From JAYZDK01 sp964604165 (GTDB taxonomy: Bacteria > Myxococcota_A > UBA796 > CAJQPC01), in contig CAZRYF010000002.1 in the NCBI GenBank assembly GCA_964604165.1, forward strand, positions 99,895-163,894: DNA of 64,000 nucleotides, written 5' to 3'. Positions 1 through 8,222 of the stretch are shown here, piece by piece (position 1 is the first letter of the stretch; each line of letters begins with the position of its first letter). The position numbers and the translations under genes were made by a program. The notes under the pieces were generated by a model that was given only the letters and a program-made list of their open reading frames with translations, had not been told where the DNA came from and did not search any database.

Positions 1-254
1 TTTCCATTGATCTGCCCGATGCCAACGTGGCCATCCAGGTCAGCGGGACCTTTGGCTCTCGCCAGGAAGAGGCCCAGCGTCTCGGGCGCATTCTCCGCCC
101 CAAGAGCAACGGCGAGGAAGCCCACTTTTACACGGTCATCACCGGCGAAACCAAGGAACAGGACTTCGCCATGAAGAGGCAGCTCTTTCTCACCGAACAG
201 GGCTACCGCTACCACATCGAAGAGTTCGAGAGCCGCCGCAACCACCGGAAATAG
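1..254 (+). CDS. XPB-type DNA helicase, C-terminal end (partial)
   Basis: Only the last 83 codons are inside the window (reading frame from base 3); the start lies upstream. The visible residues, FGSRQEEAQRLGRILRPK followed by a short tail, match motif VI and the end of helicase domain 2 in XPB/ERCC3-like superfamily 2 helicases, where the QRLGRILR arginines contact ATP. Bacterial XPB proteins are 3'-5' DNA helicases of uncertain physiological role. The next gene, 11 bases downstream, encodes a helicase-associated protein, so the two are probably co-expressed partners. Family call is strong for such a short fragment because motif VI is nearly canonical. Confidence 0.85.
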   Translation, partial: SIDLPDANVAIQVSGTFGSRQEEAQRLGRILRPKSNGEEAHFYTVITGETKEQDFAMKRQLFLTEQGYRYHIEEFESRRNHRK

Positions 255-265
255 GCGAGGCATGC

Positions 266-2503
266 ATGTCCGAGACCACTGACACCCCCCCCTCCTCCTC
301 CAACGACGACAACCCATCCCGCCGCCGCCGTCGCCGTCGCCGTCGCCGTCGCGATGGTGGACCGGAAGCCGCCGCCAGCGGTGGAGGTGAGCGTCCACGC
401 CGCCGAGGTCGACGCAGCCGCGGAGGTTCCGGAGACGGGGGTGAGCCCGGGGTGGAGATGCCCAATGTGGGACGCAAGCCCCGCCGTCGCCGCACCCGTC
501 GTCGCCGCAAGGCGCCCGTCTCCGGTGTGGCCCGCCGTCGCCAGCTGACCCGAGCACAGATCGAGGAGTTGGAGGAGTACTTCTCCAAGGTCGACCACAG
601 CCTGCTCCAGAACATGTACCGGGGCCTGGGGGGCCAGCCGGACCGCGTGGGAGAGCCCGAGCGCATCGTGCAGCTCTGCGTGCGAGCCCTAAGCCAGAGC
701 AAGCGCATCGCCAGCATGCTCCGCTCCATGCACGAGCGGGAGCGCACCGCCCTGGCCATCCTGATCCAGTGCGGCGGACTGGCCCACTCCGAAGAGTTCC
801 TGACCGAGTTGTCCCTGTCCTTGGGCGGTCAGTCCCGAGAGTGGCAGAAGGTCATGGTCACCCTGGCAAACAAGGGGCTGATCTTCGCCTCCGAAGAACG
901 AGACAAGCAGTTCTTCTACCTGGTCCCGGACCCAATGGTCGAGTTCCTGGTGGAGGGATTGTCGGCCGAAATGTCGGTGCCCAACTTTGCCCACCCGGAG
1001 ATCGAGGTACGCGAGCAGAGCCCCTTCTGCCCCCCCCTGGACTTCTCGGTCACGACCCTCTGCACCTACATGGACCAGCGCCCGCCGCGCCTCACCCAGC
1101 AGCAGGAGATCTTCAAGGTCCACAAAGAAGAAATGGACACCTTCTTCGCCCAGGTGTGGGAGGGCGGCTCGGACCTGTTCCACTTTCACGTAGACTTCCT
1201 GATGCTTCACGGCCTGGTGGAGCTCCACGGCGACACGGTCAGCGTGAACCGGGAGGTGGTGGAGGAGTGGCTGAACCTGGACTCCCAGGACCAGCGCGAT
1301 CTCATTTTCCGCTCACTGGACCGCACCTTTCCCTACGCAGAGTGGGTCCTGTGGGCCGTGCACAGCGGCAAGGGCGAGTGGGTGCCCGAGCGGCCCTTGT
1401 CCGCCCTGTACCGGCGATGGAACCGCGGCGAAGACTGGCGGGCCCGCCTCCACAAGGGTGCGTACGCCGCGACCCGCCAGAATGAGCGGGAGAGCTGGTC
1501 CTTTGCGCCCCTGGTCAACTGCGGCATGCTGGAATTGGGCGAGTGGGGCCAGGAGAAATTCTACCGCCTCACCCCCCGAGCCCTGGCCATGCTGGAGCCC
1601 AGCGAGGACGAAGGCTTCACCGCCTTCTACCTGACCCCCTCCTTTGAGATCATGGCCCCCGCAGGTCTGGCCCCGGTGCTGTTGTTCCGCATAGGCGAGA
1701 TCGCCGAGTTGACCGGCTGCGACAGGGCCAACACCTACAAGATCACCGAGCTTTCCGTGGAGCAGGCCCTGGCCAAGGGTTGGCGGCGGGACGACCTCCT
1801 GGACTTCCTGCGGGAGAACGCCCAGACGGGCCTGCCCGAGAACGTGGATCAAACCCTGCGCGGCTGGATGGGCCACCACGGAGACGTGGAGTTCCACCAG
1901 GCGGTGCTGATGACGGTGCACAAGAGTCGCATCCGCAAGCTGGAGTCCGCCCGGGCCCTGCGCCCCTTCCTCCTGCACCGGTATGCACCAGGGCTTTACG
2001 CGGTGGACCCACGCAAGCTGGACGAGATGAAGCAGACCCTCGAAGAGGTCGGTTTCCATCCGAGCGACGAGCTGACCCACCTGCCGGGCCGCCCCGACCA
2101 ACTGGATGCAAGGGATCGTCTTCTACAGCTGGTGGCGGAGGCCCGAGAAGCCAGCCAGGATCCCCTTGCCCGCGCACAGGCCGCCGACACAGTCCCCCAG
2201 GATCTCCACGCTGTGCCCGGTGCCGGTAGTGCCCGGGGCACAACGCGCAAGAAAAAACAGCCCCCCCGCGTGTCCACCAAAGAAGCCCGCTTGCTCGTCA
2301 ACCGAAGCATCGCCGCCGGAAACCGTCTGGAGGTGCTCTACCTGTCGAAAGACGGCAAGCGAATCACCAGCTCTGTCGCGCCGGAACGACTGGCCGTGAC
2401 CCCAGGCGGCGAGGAGGTCATGGTGGGCCTTGACGTCAAGAAGGACGAACGCCGAACCTACAAGTTGACCCAGATCGAGCGCCTTCGGGCGGTGGATGCG
2501 TGA
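266..2503 (+). CDS. helicase-associated protein (XPB/Ssl2-like domain) with Arg-rich N-terminus and WYL-like C-terminus
   Basis: This 745-residue protein follows the XPB gene by 11 bases. Residues 19-29 are eleven consecutive arginines, and further basic clusters continue to about residue 85, giving a disordered nucleic-acid-binding-like tail. The middle is helical and winged-helix-like. Residues about 449-595 (from EGFTAFYLTPSFEIMAP) resemble the Helicase_C_3 / XPB-Ssl2-like domain found in actinobacterial and myxobacterial helicase-associated proteins. Residues about 666-745 resemble a WYL ligand or nucleic-acid sensing fold (NRLEVLYLSKDGKR, then a TYKLTQIERL end). No Walker motifs were seen, so it is probably a partner and not itself a helicase. 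Start ATG at 266 is the first in frame; function is inferred from domains and context. Confidence 0.8.
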   Translation: MSETTDTPPSSSNDDNPSRRRRRRRRRRRDGGPEAAASGGGERPRRRGRRSRGGSGDGGEPGVEMPNVGRKPRRRRTRRRRKAPVSGVARRRQLTRAQIEELEEYFSKVDHSLLQNMYRGLGGQPDRVGEPERIVQLCVRALSQSKRIASMLRSMHERERTALAILIQCGGLAHSEEFLTELSLSLGGQSREWQKVMVTLANKGLIFASEERDKQFFYLVPDPMVEFLVEGLSAEMSVPNFAHPEIEVREQSPFCPPLDFSVTTLCTYMDQRPPRLTQQQEIFKVHKEEMDTFFAQVWEGGSDLFHFHVDFLMLHGLVELHGDTVSVNREVVEEWLNLDSQDQRDLIFRSLDRTFPYAEWVLWAVHSGKGEWVPERPLSALYRRWNRGEDWRARLHKGAYAATRQNERESWSFAPLVNCGMLELGEWGQEKFYRLTPRALAMLEPSEDEGFTAFYLTPSFEIMAPAGLAPVLLFRIGEIAELTGCDRANTYKITELSVEQALAKGWRRDDLLDFLRENAQTGLPENVDQTLRGWMGHHGDVEFHQAVLMTVHKSRIRKLESARALRPFLLHRYAPGLYAVDPRKLDEMKQTLEEVGFHPSDELTHLPGRPDQLDARDRLLQLVAEAREASQDPLARAQAADTVPQDLHAVPGAGSARGTTRKKKQPPRVSTKEARLLVNRSIAAGNRLEVLYLSKDGKRITSSVAPERLAVTPGGEEVMVGLDVKKDERRTYKLTQIERLRAVDA

Positions 2504-2515
2504 GAGGATTCACCC

Positions 2516-2737
2516 ATGTCAGACCAAGAACGCACATTTGAACAAGCCCTCGAAGCCCTCGAAGAGCGGGTCCGCAAGCTCGAAGCCGGCGAGCTCCCGC
2601 TGGAGGACGCGCTCGAGGTCTTTGAGCAGGGGATCGAGCTCACCCGGGAGTGTCACGAGAAACTGGATGCCGCCGAGGGGCGAATCCTGGAGTTGACCCG
2701 CGGCGACAACGACGAAATCACCGCGCTGCCCCGATAG
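2516..2737 (+). CDS. xseB: exodeoxyribonuclease VII small subunit
   Basis: A 73-residue all-helical protein with the XseB signature: FEQALEALEERVRKLEAGEL, then LEDALEVFEQGIELTREC. XseB binds the XseA catalytic subunit to form cytoplasmic exonuclease VII, which degrades single-stranded DNA from either end. Length is normal for the family (about 60-85 residues). A GAGG Shine-Dalgarno-like stretch lies 8 bases before the ATG, and the gene follows the helicase-associated gene by 12 bases, so it is likely in the same transcript. xseA is not in the window. Confidence 0.93.
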   Translation: MSDQERTFEQALEALEERVRKLEAGELPLEDALEVFEQGIELTRECHEKLDAAEGRILELTRGDNDEITALPR

Positions 2738-2757
2738 ACCCGCAAAGAGAAGAGCCT

Positions 2758-4152
2758 ATGGCCCTGAACCGACGTGCGTTCCTGAAGACCGCCCTCGGGG
2801 CACCCGCCGCCCTGGCCTTGCCCGGCACCGCCCGGGCAGAAGGCTACGGCAGCCTGGAGACGGACCCGAGAGAGATTCTCGATCTCCCCCCCGGCTTCTC
2901 GTATGGGGTCCTGGACCGACGGGATGAGGAGATGGACGACGGGTACAAGGTGCCCGGCAAGCCCGATGGTATGGCCTGCTTCCAGAATGAAGACGGCCAC
3001 TACGTGCTCCTGCGCAACCACGAACTGGATGAGGACGACACGCTCTTGAGCCCCTACCCGGAAGGGGTGCCCCCCCCGGATGAAGCCTATGATCCAATTG
3101 CTCTCGGCGGGGTGAGCCGGCTGGTGATCGACCCCTATGACCTCTCCATCATGTGGAGAAACATGGTGCTCGTAGGCACCATGAAGAACTGCTCCGGCGG
3201 ACCGAGCCCTTGGGGTTGGCTCTCTTGCGAGGAAGATGTCTCCACCGGCCATGGCTACGTGTTCTTGTGCGATCCCACCGCCGAGTCGGTCCAAGCCCCC
3301 CACCGCATCGACGCCTATGGCCGCTTCAACCACGAGGCGGCCGCCGTGGATACCACCACCCACGCCGCATACCTGACCGAGGATCGCGGCGACGGCTGCC
3401 TCTATCGCCTGCTTCCCGAGGATCCGTCTGCGCCCTTCGTGGGCACCCTGTCAGCCCTCAAGGTGAAGGACGAGCCAGCCTTCGACACGGCCCTGGAAAT
3501 GAGCCTTGGGGACGTGGTCGAGGTGGAGTGGGTCGACCTGGACGAGCCGGATCCGGCCGCGGACACCTTACGCACCGAGGCGACCAGCAAAGGCGCCGCG
3601 TCGTTCAAGCGGGGAGAAGGTGCCTGGTTTCACGAAGATTCGGTCTGGTTCACGGCCACGAGTGGTGGCCCAGTTGACGGCGGACAGGTCTTTCGCCTGC
3701 GCCCGGCAGAGGGCACCCTCGAGTGCGTGCTGGTGTCCACCAACAAGTGGGTCCTGGACATGCCGGACAACATCACGGTGGCTCCCTGGGGGGAGGTCTT
3801 TTTCTGCGAGGACGGAAGCGCCGACCAGTATGTGCGGGGCATCGACGCCTCCGGCGCCATGTTCGACTTTGCCTACAACGCAGGTTCCACCAGCGAGATC
3901 GCCGGCCTATGTTTTTCACCCGACGGCCGGGTGATGTTCCTGAATCTCCAGCACGACCACATGACCTTGGCCATTACCGGCCCGTTCCCCGGTACCGACG
4001 GAGACACACAGGACACCGCCGCCTACGGGGCCCCCAAGCAGGGCGGGGGGTGCGGCTGCTCAACCTCCATCGGCGCCCCCGGGCTGGCCGGACTTCTCTC
4101 CGCCCTCGGGCTCGCGCTCATTCGTCGACAGGATTCAGACGAGCAGGCGTAG
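2758..4152 (+). CDS. PhoX-like (DUF839) Tat-exported phosphatase with MYXO-CTERM-like tail
   Basis: 464 residues from the ATG at 2758; an in-frame GTG further upstream lies inside xseB and is rejected. The N-terminus NRRAFLKTALGAPAALALPG is a twin-arginine signal peptide, so the folded protein is exported. The body resembles PhoX/DUF839 proteins, which in characterised members are calcium/iron-dependent alkaline phosphatases with a beta-propeller fold. Around residue 430 comes GGGCGCS, then a hydrophobic helix and an Arg-Arg tail, the layout of MYXO-CTERM or GlyGly-CTERM sorting signals that place proteins on the cell surface in myxobacteria. It follows xseB by 20 bases. Phosphatase activity is inferred from family only. 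Confidence 0.8.
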   Translation: MALNRRAFLKTALGAPAALALPGTARAEGYGSLETDPREILDLPPGFSYGVLDRRDEEMDDGYKVPGKPDGMACFQNEDGHYVLLRNHELDEDDTLLSPYPEGVPPPDEAYDPIALGGVSRLVIDPYDLSIMWRNMVLVGTMKNCSGGPSPWGWLSCEEDVSTGHGYVFLCDPTAESVQAPHRIDAYGRFNHEAAAVDTTTHAAYLTEDRGDGCLYRLLPEDPSAPFVGTLSALKVKDEPAFDTALEMSLGDVVEVEWVDLDEPDPAADTLRTEATSKGAASFKRGEGAWFHEDSVWFTATSGGPVDGGQVFRLRPAEGTLECVLVSTNKWVLDMPDNITVAPWGEVFFCEDGSADQYVRGIDASGAMFDFAYNAGSTSEIAGLCFSPDGRVMFLNLQHDHMTLAITGPFPGTDGDTQDTAAYGAPKQGGGCGCSTSIGAPGLAGLLSALGLALIRRQDSDEQA

Positions 4153-4216
4153 GGTTTCGGTCCTTCTCGCGTTATGTTTCGGGCCCGCCGGGCCTTGACC
4201 CGGAACCCACGTCTCC

Positions 4217-4957
4217 ATGTTCGATACCATCGGAAAACCCAGGAAGGTAAACCGGCGACGCCAGGCAGGTGCGCTGGCGCTGGCGCTCGTTTTGATGCTG
4301 TCCATGGGATCTGCCATGTTGATCGCTGGCGCCCAATACGTCGAAGAGGTGGTGGCCGATGACCCCATCGAGGTGACCTTCCTGGACGAGCTGGCCCCCC
4401 CTCCCCCACCGCCGCCTCCCCCGCCGCCTGCCTCCACCTCGTCTTCTGAAGACGAAGAGGAGGAGGAGGAGGAGGAGGAAGAAGAAGAGGAGGAGGAAGA
4501 AGAAGAGCCCGACGAGGTGGAGGATCTCCCCGAGGAGATTCCAGAGGAGATCCCGGAGGAGAAGCCCAAGGGCGTCGAGGGTGGCGTCGAGGGTGGTGTC
4601 GAGGGCGGCGTGGTCGGCGGCGTGATCGGCGGCGTCGAGGGCGGTGTGCTTGGCGGGCAGCTGGGTGGCACCGGCGTCAAGGCCGTCCACTGGTCGGAGG
4701 TGCGAGTGAAGCGCCGGGTGAGCCCTCGCTATCCCCCGGCGGCCCAGCAAATGAACCTCGGCAACGTGGACTGTCGGGTGCGCTTCTTTATCGATGAGAA
4801 GGGCCGGCCCTACGACATCCTCTTCGATGCCTGTCCCAACCTGTTTCGCGACTCAGCCATGAAAGCCGCCCAGAACTGGCGCTTCTACCCCATGAAGGTA
4901 GAAGGCAAGGCGATTCGCGCCCAATTCGTTCTCAACATCAAGTACCGGCTGCACTGA
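4217..4957 (+). CDS. TonB-family energy transducer with poly-Pro, poly-Glu and Val-Gly repeats
   Basis: 246 residues. Residues about 17-38 form the single N-terminal membrane anchor. The periplasmic spacer is unusual: eleven prolines (61-71), a Ser/Thr patch, eighteen consecutive glutamates, a Pro-Glu segment (EEIPEEIPEEKPKG), then a GGVEGGV-type Val-Gly repeat to about residue 143. Residues about 155-246 are the TonB C-terminal fold (VSPRYPPAAQQMNL ... VRFFIDEKGRPYDI ... AAQNWRFYPM). It heads an ExbB-ExbD-ExbD set 33 bases downstream and should carry proton-motive energy to outer-membrane partners, which are not in the window. The acidic spacer differs from the usual Pro-Lys/Pro-Glu TonB linker. 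Confidence 0.85.
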   Translation: MFDTIGKPRKVNRRRQAGALALALVLMLSMGSAMLIAGAQYVEEVVADDPIEVTFLDELAPPPPPPPPPPPASTSSSEDEEEEEEEEEEEEEEEEEEPDEVEDLPEEIPEEIPEEKPKGVEGGVEGGVEGGVVGGVIGGVEGGVLGGQLGGTGVKAVHWSEVRVKRRVSPRYPPAAQQMNLGNVDCRVRFFIDEKGRPYDILFDACPNLFRDSAMKAAQNWRFYPMKVEGKAIRAQFVLNIKYRLH

Positions 4958-4990
4958 TGTGGCCGTTCAACCGCTCCTCGGAGGTTCACA

Positions 4991-5677
4991 ATGACTTTTG
5001 ATATGGCCACCATGTGGCATGAGATGGGATGGATCGCCAAAGGCGTCGTCATCTGTCTGCTGATCATGGCCCTGATGTCCATCTACGTGGGCATCGAGCG
5101 CTGGGTCTCTTTGAAGAAGGCCCGGGATGCGTCTCGCGAGCTGGCGACCAAGCTCGGCGAGTGCCTGGGATCCGCCAACCTCAACGGGGCGCTGAGTGCC
5201 ACCGAGAGCGAGGAGTTCAAGCTCTCCTACCTCGGACACATCATGGGTCCTGGACTCAAGGAAGTGGCCGAGCGGCTCGACCGGTTTGGCATCGACGCCA
5301 GCAGCCGCAGCATGGAGCGAGCCTCCATCCAGGAGTCTCGCGACCTGCGCCGGGGGATGAACATCCTGGCCACCGTGGGTTCCACCGCCCCCTTCGTGGG
5401 ATTGGTGGGCACCATCTTCGGCATCATCAACGCCTTCCAGGGCATGGCCGAGACTGGCTCGGGAGAGCTGACCGCCATCGCCGGCGGAATCGCCGAGGCT
5501 CTGATCACCACCTGCGTAGGCATCGCCGTCGCCATCCTCGGGGTCTGGCTCTACAACTACTTCAACGCCCGCATCGACCAAATCACCGATGAAATCAGCA
5601 TCTCCATCCAAGAGTTCCTGGACTGGTGCGAAAAACAGGTCCAGGCCCGCATCGACGGCAACCTCCCCACAGCCTGA
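4991..5677 (+). CDS. ExbB/TolQ/MotA family proton channel
   Basis: 228 residues with three predicted membrane helices: about 12-32, a second pair around 120-145 and 165-190. The conserved region RRGMNILATVGSTAPFVGLVGTIFGIINAF is typical of ExbB/TolQ (shown here only in part as VGSTAPFVGLVGTIFGI). It forms the inner-membrane proton-conducting pentamer that powers TonB or TolA. A strong GGAGG Shine-Dalgarno sits 6 bases before the ATG. Between tonB and two exbD genes, it is more likely an ExbB than a flagellar MotA. Confidence 0.93.
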   Translation: MTFDMATMWHEMGWIAKGVVICLLIMALMSIYVGIERWVSLKKARDASRELATKLGECLGSANLNGALSATESEEFKLSYLGHIMGPGLKEVAERLDRFGIDASSRSMERASIQESRDLRRGMNILATVGSTAPFVGLVGTIFGIINAFQGMAETGSGELTAIAGGIAEALITTCVGIAVAILGVWLYNYFNARIDQITDEISISIQEFLDWCEKQVQARIDGNLPTA

Positions 5678-5692
5678 TCCGGAGACAACCCC

Positions 5693-6109
5693 ATGGCCAT
5701 GCAGGTCGGAGACAGCAAAGGCGGCGCAATCGCCGACATCAACGTCACTCCCCTTGTGGATGTGGTGTTGGTGCTGCTCGTGATCTTCATGGTGGTCTCC
5801 CACATGCTCACCTCCGGGGTGGATGTGCCGCTTCCCATCGCCAAGACCGCCCGCCAGGCCCAGGACAGCGGGCAGCACCTGGTGGTCTCCATCACGGAGG
5901 CCGGCGCCATCTTCGTGGACACCCGCCAGGTCAGCCTGGAGACCCTCATCGACGAGGTCAATGTCGAGTTCCGAAAGGACCCGAACGCCGCCATCCTCAT
6001 CAAGGGCGACCAGACCCTGCACTATGGTGAGGTCCGGGCGGTCATGGACACCCTGGCTGAAGGCGGCATGACCACCCTCCTCCTCGCGACCGAGAAGGAG
6101 GAGAACTGA
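5693..6109 (+). CDS. ExbD/TolR family protein, first copy
   Basis: 138 residues with the ExbD/TolR signature ADINVTPLVDVVLVLLVIF: an N-terminal cytoplasmic segment, one membrane helix carrying the proton-relay Asp (the D of PLVDVVL), then a small periplasmic domain ending YGEVRAVMDTLAEGGM. It pairs with the upstream ExbB in the TonB motor. GGAG lies about 8 bases before the ATG, and the stop overlaps the ATG of the second exbD by one base. Confidence 0.93.
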   Translation: MAMQVGDSKGGAIADINVTPLVDVVLVLLVIFMVVSHMLTSGVDVPLPIAKTARQAQDSGQHLVVSITEAGAIFVDTRQVSLETLIDEVNVEFRKDPNAAILIKGDQTLHYGEVRAVMDTLAEGGMTTLLLATEKEEN

Positions 6110-6588
6110 TGGGCTTTTCCATGAAGGGCAAGTCCCAGCCCCAGTCAGAGATCAACGTCACGCCGCTCATCGATGTGGTGCTGGTCCTGCTGATCATCTT
6201 CATGGTCATCACCCCTCGGGTGGTCCACGAAATGTCCGCGAACCTTCCTTCCCAACACCAACCCATCAAGCGCCCCAAGACTCCCAGCACACAGCTTGTG
6301 GTGGCAGCCTACGACAACGGCGACCTGGCCTTGAACACCCGAGTCATGGGCCGGGACGATCTCCACAAGGACCTCCGCGGCCGGCTTCGCGCCCGGCCCA
6401 GCAAGGTGGTGTTCCTCGACGCGCACCCAAACCTGCCCTACGGCCACGTCATCAGCGTCATGGACCTGGTCCGGGACGCTGGGGCAGAGCGAGTTGGTAT
6501 GGCCCGACTCAAGGACGACGGACCCGCCCGCGCGGTCCCGGCCGATGAGACTGGCGACGAGGCCGAGCCCTCGTCGGAGTCCGGTTGA
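6109..6588 (+). CDS. ExbD/TolR family protein, second copy
   Basis: 159 residues; SEINVTPLIDVVLVLLIIF is the same membrane-helix signature with its proton-relay Asp. Its ATG overlaps the TGA of the first copy (TGATG), so translation is coupled and the two may form a hetero-dimer in the motor. The periplasmic part is diverged from the first copy and the C-terminus adds an acidic, low-complexity tail (DETGDEAEPSSESG). Tandem exbD genes are common in delta-proteobacterial and Xanthomonas-type TonB systems. Confidence 0.92.
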   Translation: MGFSMKGKSQPQSEINVTPLIDVVLVLLIIFMVITPRVVHEMSANLPSQHQPIKRPKTPSTQLVVAAYDNGDLALNTRVMGRDDLHKDLRGRLRARPSKVVFLDAHPNLPYGHVISVMDLVRDAGAERVGMARLKDDGPARAVPADETGDEAEPSSESG

Positions 6589-7445
6589 CCCCTCGTCTGC
6601 AGGACTGGGCATCCCCTCGCCGAGAGTGGTTCGAGCAGGCCCTGCAGGCCCTGTTTGCGGACAGCTGGCCCACGACGTTTGGAGAGATGTGCGCCTATCC
6701 ACTGCGCACGGGCGGCAAGAGAATGCGGCCACTGCTGGTGCTGGCCGCATACGAAGCGGTCGCCCGAAACCCCAGGGACTGGAAGCCAGCGCTGGCGCCC
6801 TGCATGGCCATCGAGCTTGTGCACACCTACTCCCTGGTCCACGACGATCTCCCCTGCATGGACGACGATTCAGAGCGACGAGGCCGACCCGCCGTCCACG
6901 TGAAGTTCGGCGATGGAGCGGCGGTGCTTGTGGGCGACGCGCTCCTCACGGAGGCCTTTGGTGTACTGACCCGTGCCAGCGGGCTCTCCCCTCAACAACG
7001 CATCGACCTCATGGCCTCGCTCTCCCTGGCAGCGGGCCACAAGGGCATGATCGGTGGACAGGCAGGGGACCTTGCGCTGGGAGGCCCGGTGGTGGACGCG
7101 GAGTCGCTGCTGGAAGTCCACCGGCGAAAGACCGGCGCCCTGATTCGATCCGCCTGCGAGATGGGCACCATCGCCGGGGCCGGCTGGCCGGACGAGAGGG
7201 CCGCGCTGGTTCGGTACGGAGAAGCGGTGGGACTTGCCTTTCAGCTGGTAGATGACCTGTTGGACATGGACCAGGATCAAGGAGACGGTTGCCCGCCGTC
7301 CCATCCCGAAATGGTGGGCGTTGAGGAGACACGGGACCAAGCCCGCAGGCTGCTTGAGGAGGCACTTTCCGTCCTCGAGGAGCTGCCCGGCCCGGTGGAA
7401 CCGTTGGCCAAGCTGGCTCACTACACCCTGGAACGCACGTTCTAA
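6585..7445 (+). CDS. ispA: polyprenyl (farnesyl/geranylgeranyl) diphosphate synthase
   Basis: 286 residues. GGKRMRP near residue 45, the first Asp-rich motif DDLPCMDDD near residue 86 and the second motif DDLLDMDQD near residue 222 are the magnesium-diphosphate sites of trans-isoprenyl diphosphate synthases. It condenses isopentenyl diphosphate onto an allylic diphosphate in the cytoplasm to give C15 or C20 precursors for quinones and lipid carriers. The likely start is a TTG that overlaps the exbD stop (TTGA). Chain length cannot be fixed by eye; IspA-type is favoured by overall length and motif spacing. Confidence 0.9.
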   Translation: MTPRLQDWASPRREWFEQALQALFADSWPTTFGEMCAYPLRTGGKRMRPLLVLAAYEAVARNPRDWKPALAPCMAIELVHTYSLVHDDLPCMDDDSERRGRPAVHVKFGDGAAVLVGDALLTEAFGVLTRASGLSPQQRIDLMASLSLAAGHKGMIGGQAGDLALGGPVVDAESLLEVHRRKTGALIRSACEMGTIAGAGWPDERAALVRYGEAVGLAFQLVDDLLDMDQDQGDGCPPSHPEMVGVEETRDQARRLLEEALSVLEELPGPVEPLAKLAHYTLERTF

Positions 7446-7448
7446 CGA

Positions 7449-8222
7449 ATGGCTCGCATCCGCCTGGACCTTTTGCTCGTAGAGCGCTCCCTGGTCCCCA
7501 GTCGACAGCGGGCACAGGGGTTGATCCTCGCGGGCCGTGTCCTGGTGAACGACGTCCCGGTGACCAAGGCCGGGGCCCAGATGCGGCCCGATGCAGAGGT
7601 GCGCATCCGAGGGGAGGACCTCCCCTTCGTCTCTCGTGGGGGGTTGAAGCTCGCGGCCGCTCTGGACACATTTGATATGCCCGTGGCGGGAGCCATCTGT
7701 GCCGATCTCGGCGCCTCCACGGGAGGGTTCACAGACTGCCTTCTCCAGCGAGGGGCTGCGCACATCTTTGCCATCGACGTGGGGTACGGGCAGCTGGACT
7801 GGAAGCTGAGAAACGATGAGCGCGTAGAGGTCATGGAGCGCACCAACGCCCGCCACCTCACGTCCCTCCCCCAGGCCCCCTCCCTTATCGTGGGGGACCT
7901 CTCCTTCATCTCCCTGGAGAAGATCCTCCCGGCTATCGGACAGATTGCCGCCCCGGGGGCACACTGCGTGCTCCTGGTGAAGCCCCAATTCGAGGTGGGA
8001 CGCGAGCACGTGGGCAAAGGGGGGCGGGTGCGAGACGACTCCGCCCGCCTGGCGGCCGTGAAGCGCATTCTGGAAGGAGCTCGCACCCAGGGATTCGACG
8101 TGCTCGGAGAGCTGGAGAGCCCGATTCCAGGGGCCAAAGCCGGAAACATCGAGCACCTGGTGTGGCTGCGCGTGCCCGGAGCCACGCGTGATATCTTGGC
8201 CTGCCAAGAGGAGACCGCATGA
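7449..8222 (+). CDS. tlyA: TlyA-family 2'-O-methyltransferase (16S/23S rRNA), hemolysin-A-like
   Basis: 257 residues. Residues 1-60 are an S4 RNA-binding domain (RLDLLLVERSLVPSRQRAQG). The rest is an FtsJ-like Rossmann methyltransferase with S-adenosylmethionine motif ADLGASTGGFTDCLL near residue 80 and IDVGYGQLDWKLRNDERV after it. In mycobacteria TlyA 2'-O-methylates C1409 of 16S and C1920 of 23S rRNA; the older hemolysin name is not a claim of toxicity. It starts 3 bases after the polyprenyl synthase and its TGA overlaps the next ATG (ATGA), so these genes are translationally linked. Confidence 0.92.
   Translation: MARIRLDLLLVERSLVPSRQRAQGLILAGRVLVNDVPVTKAGAQMRPDAEVRIRGEDLPFVSRGGLKLAAALDTFDMPVAGAICADLGASTGGFTDCLLQRGAAHIFAIDVGYGQLDWKLRNDERVEVMERTNARHLTSLPQAPSLIVGDLSFISLEKILPAIGQIAAPGAHCVLLVKPQFEVGREHVGKGGRVRDDSARLAAVKRILEGARTQGFDVLGELESPIPGAKAGNIEHLVWLRVPGATRDILACQEETA

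Noticed and set aside
190..759. Arg-rich frames on the minus strand opposite the helicase-associated gene
   Set aside because: Low complexity made by the repetitive CGC/CGT tract; the plus-strand gene has recognisable domains.
4182..4194. GGCCC-GCC-GGGCC hairpin after the PhoX-like gene as a terminator
   Set aside because: The stem is only five pairs and there is no T-run after it.
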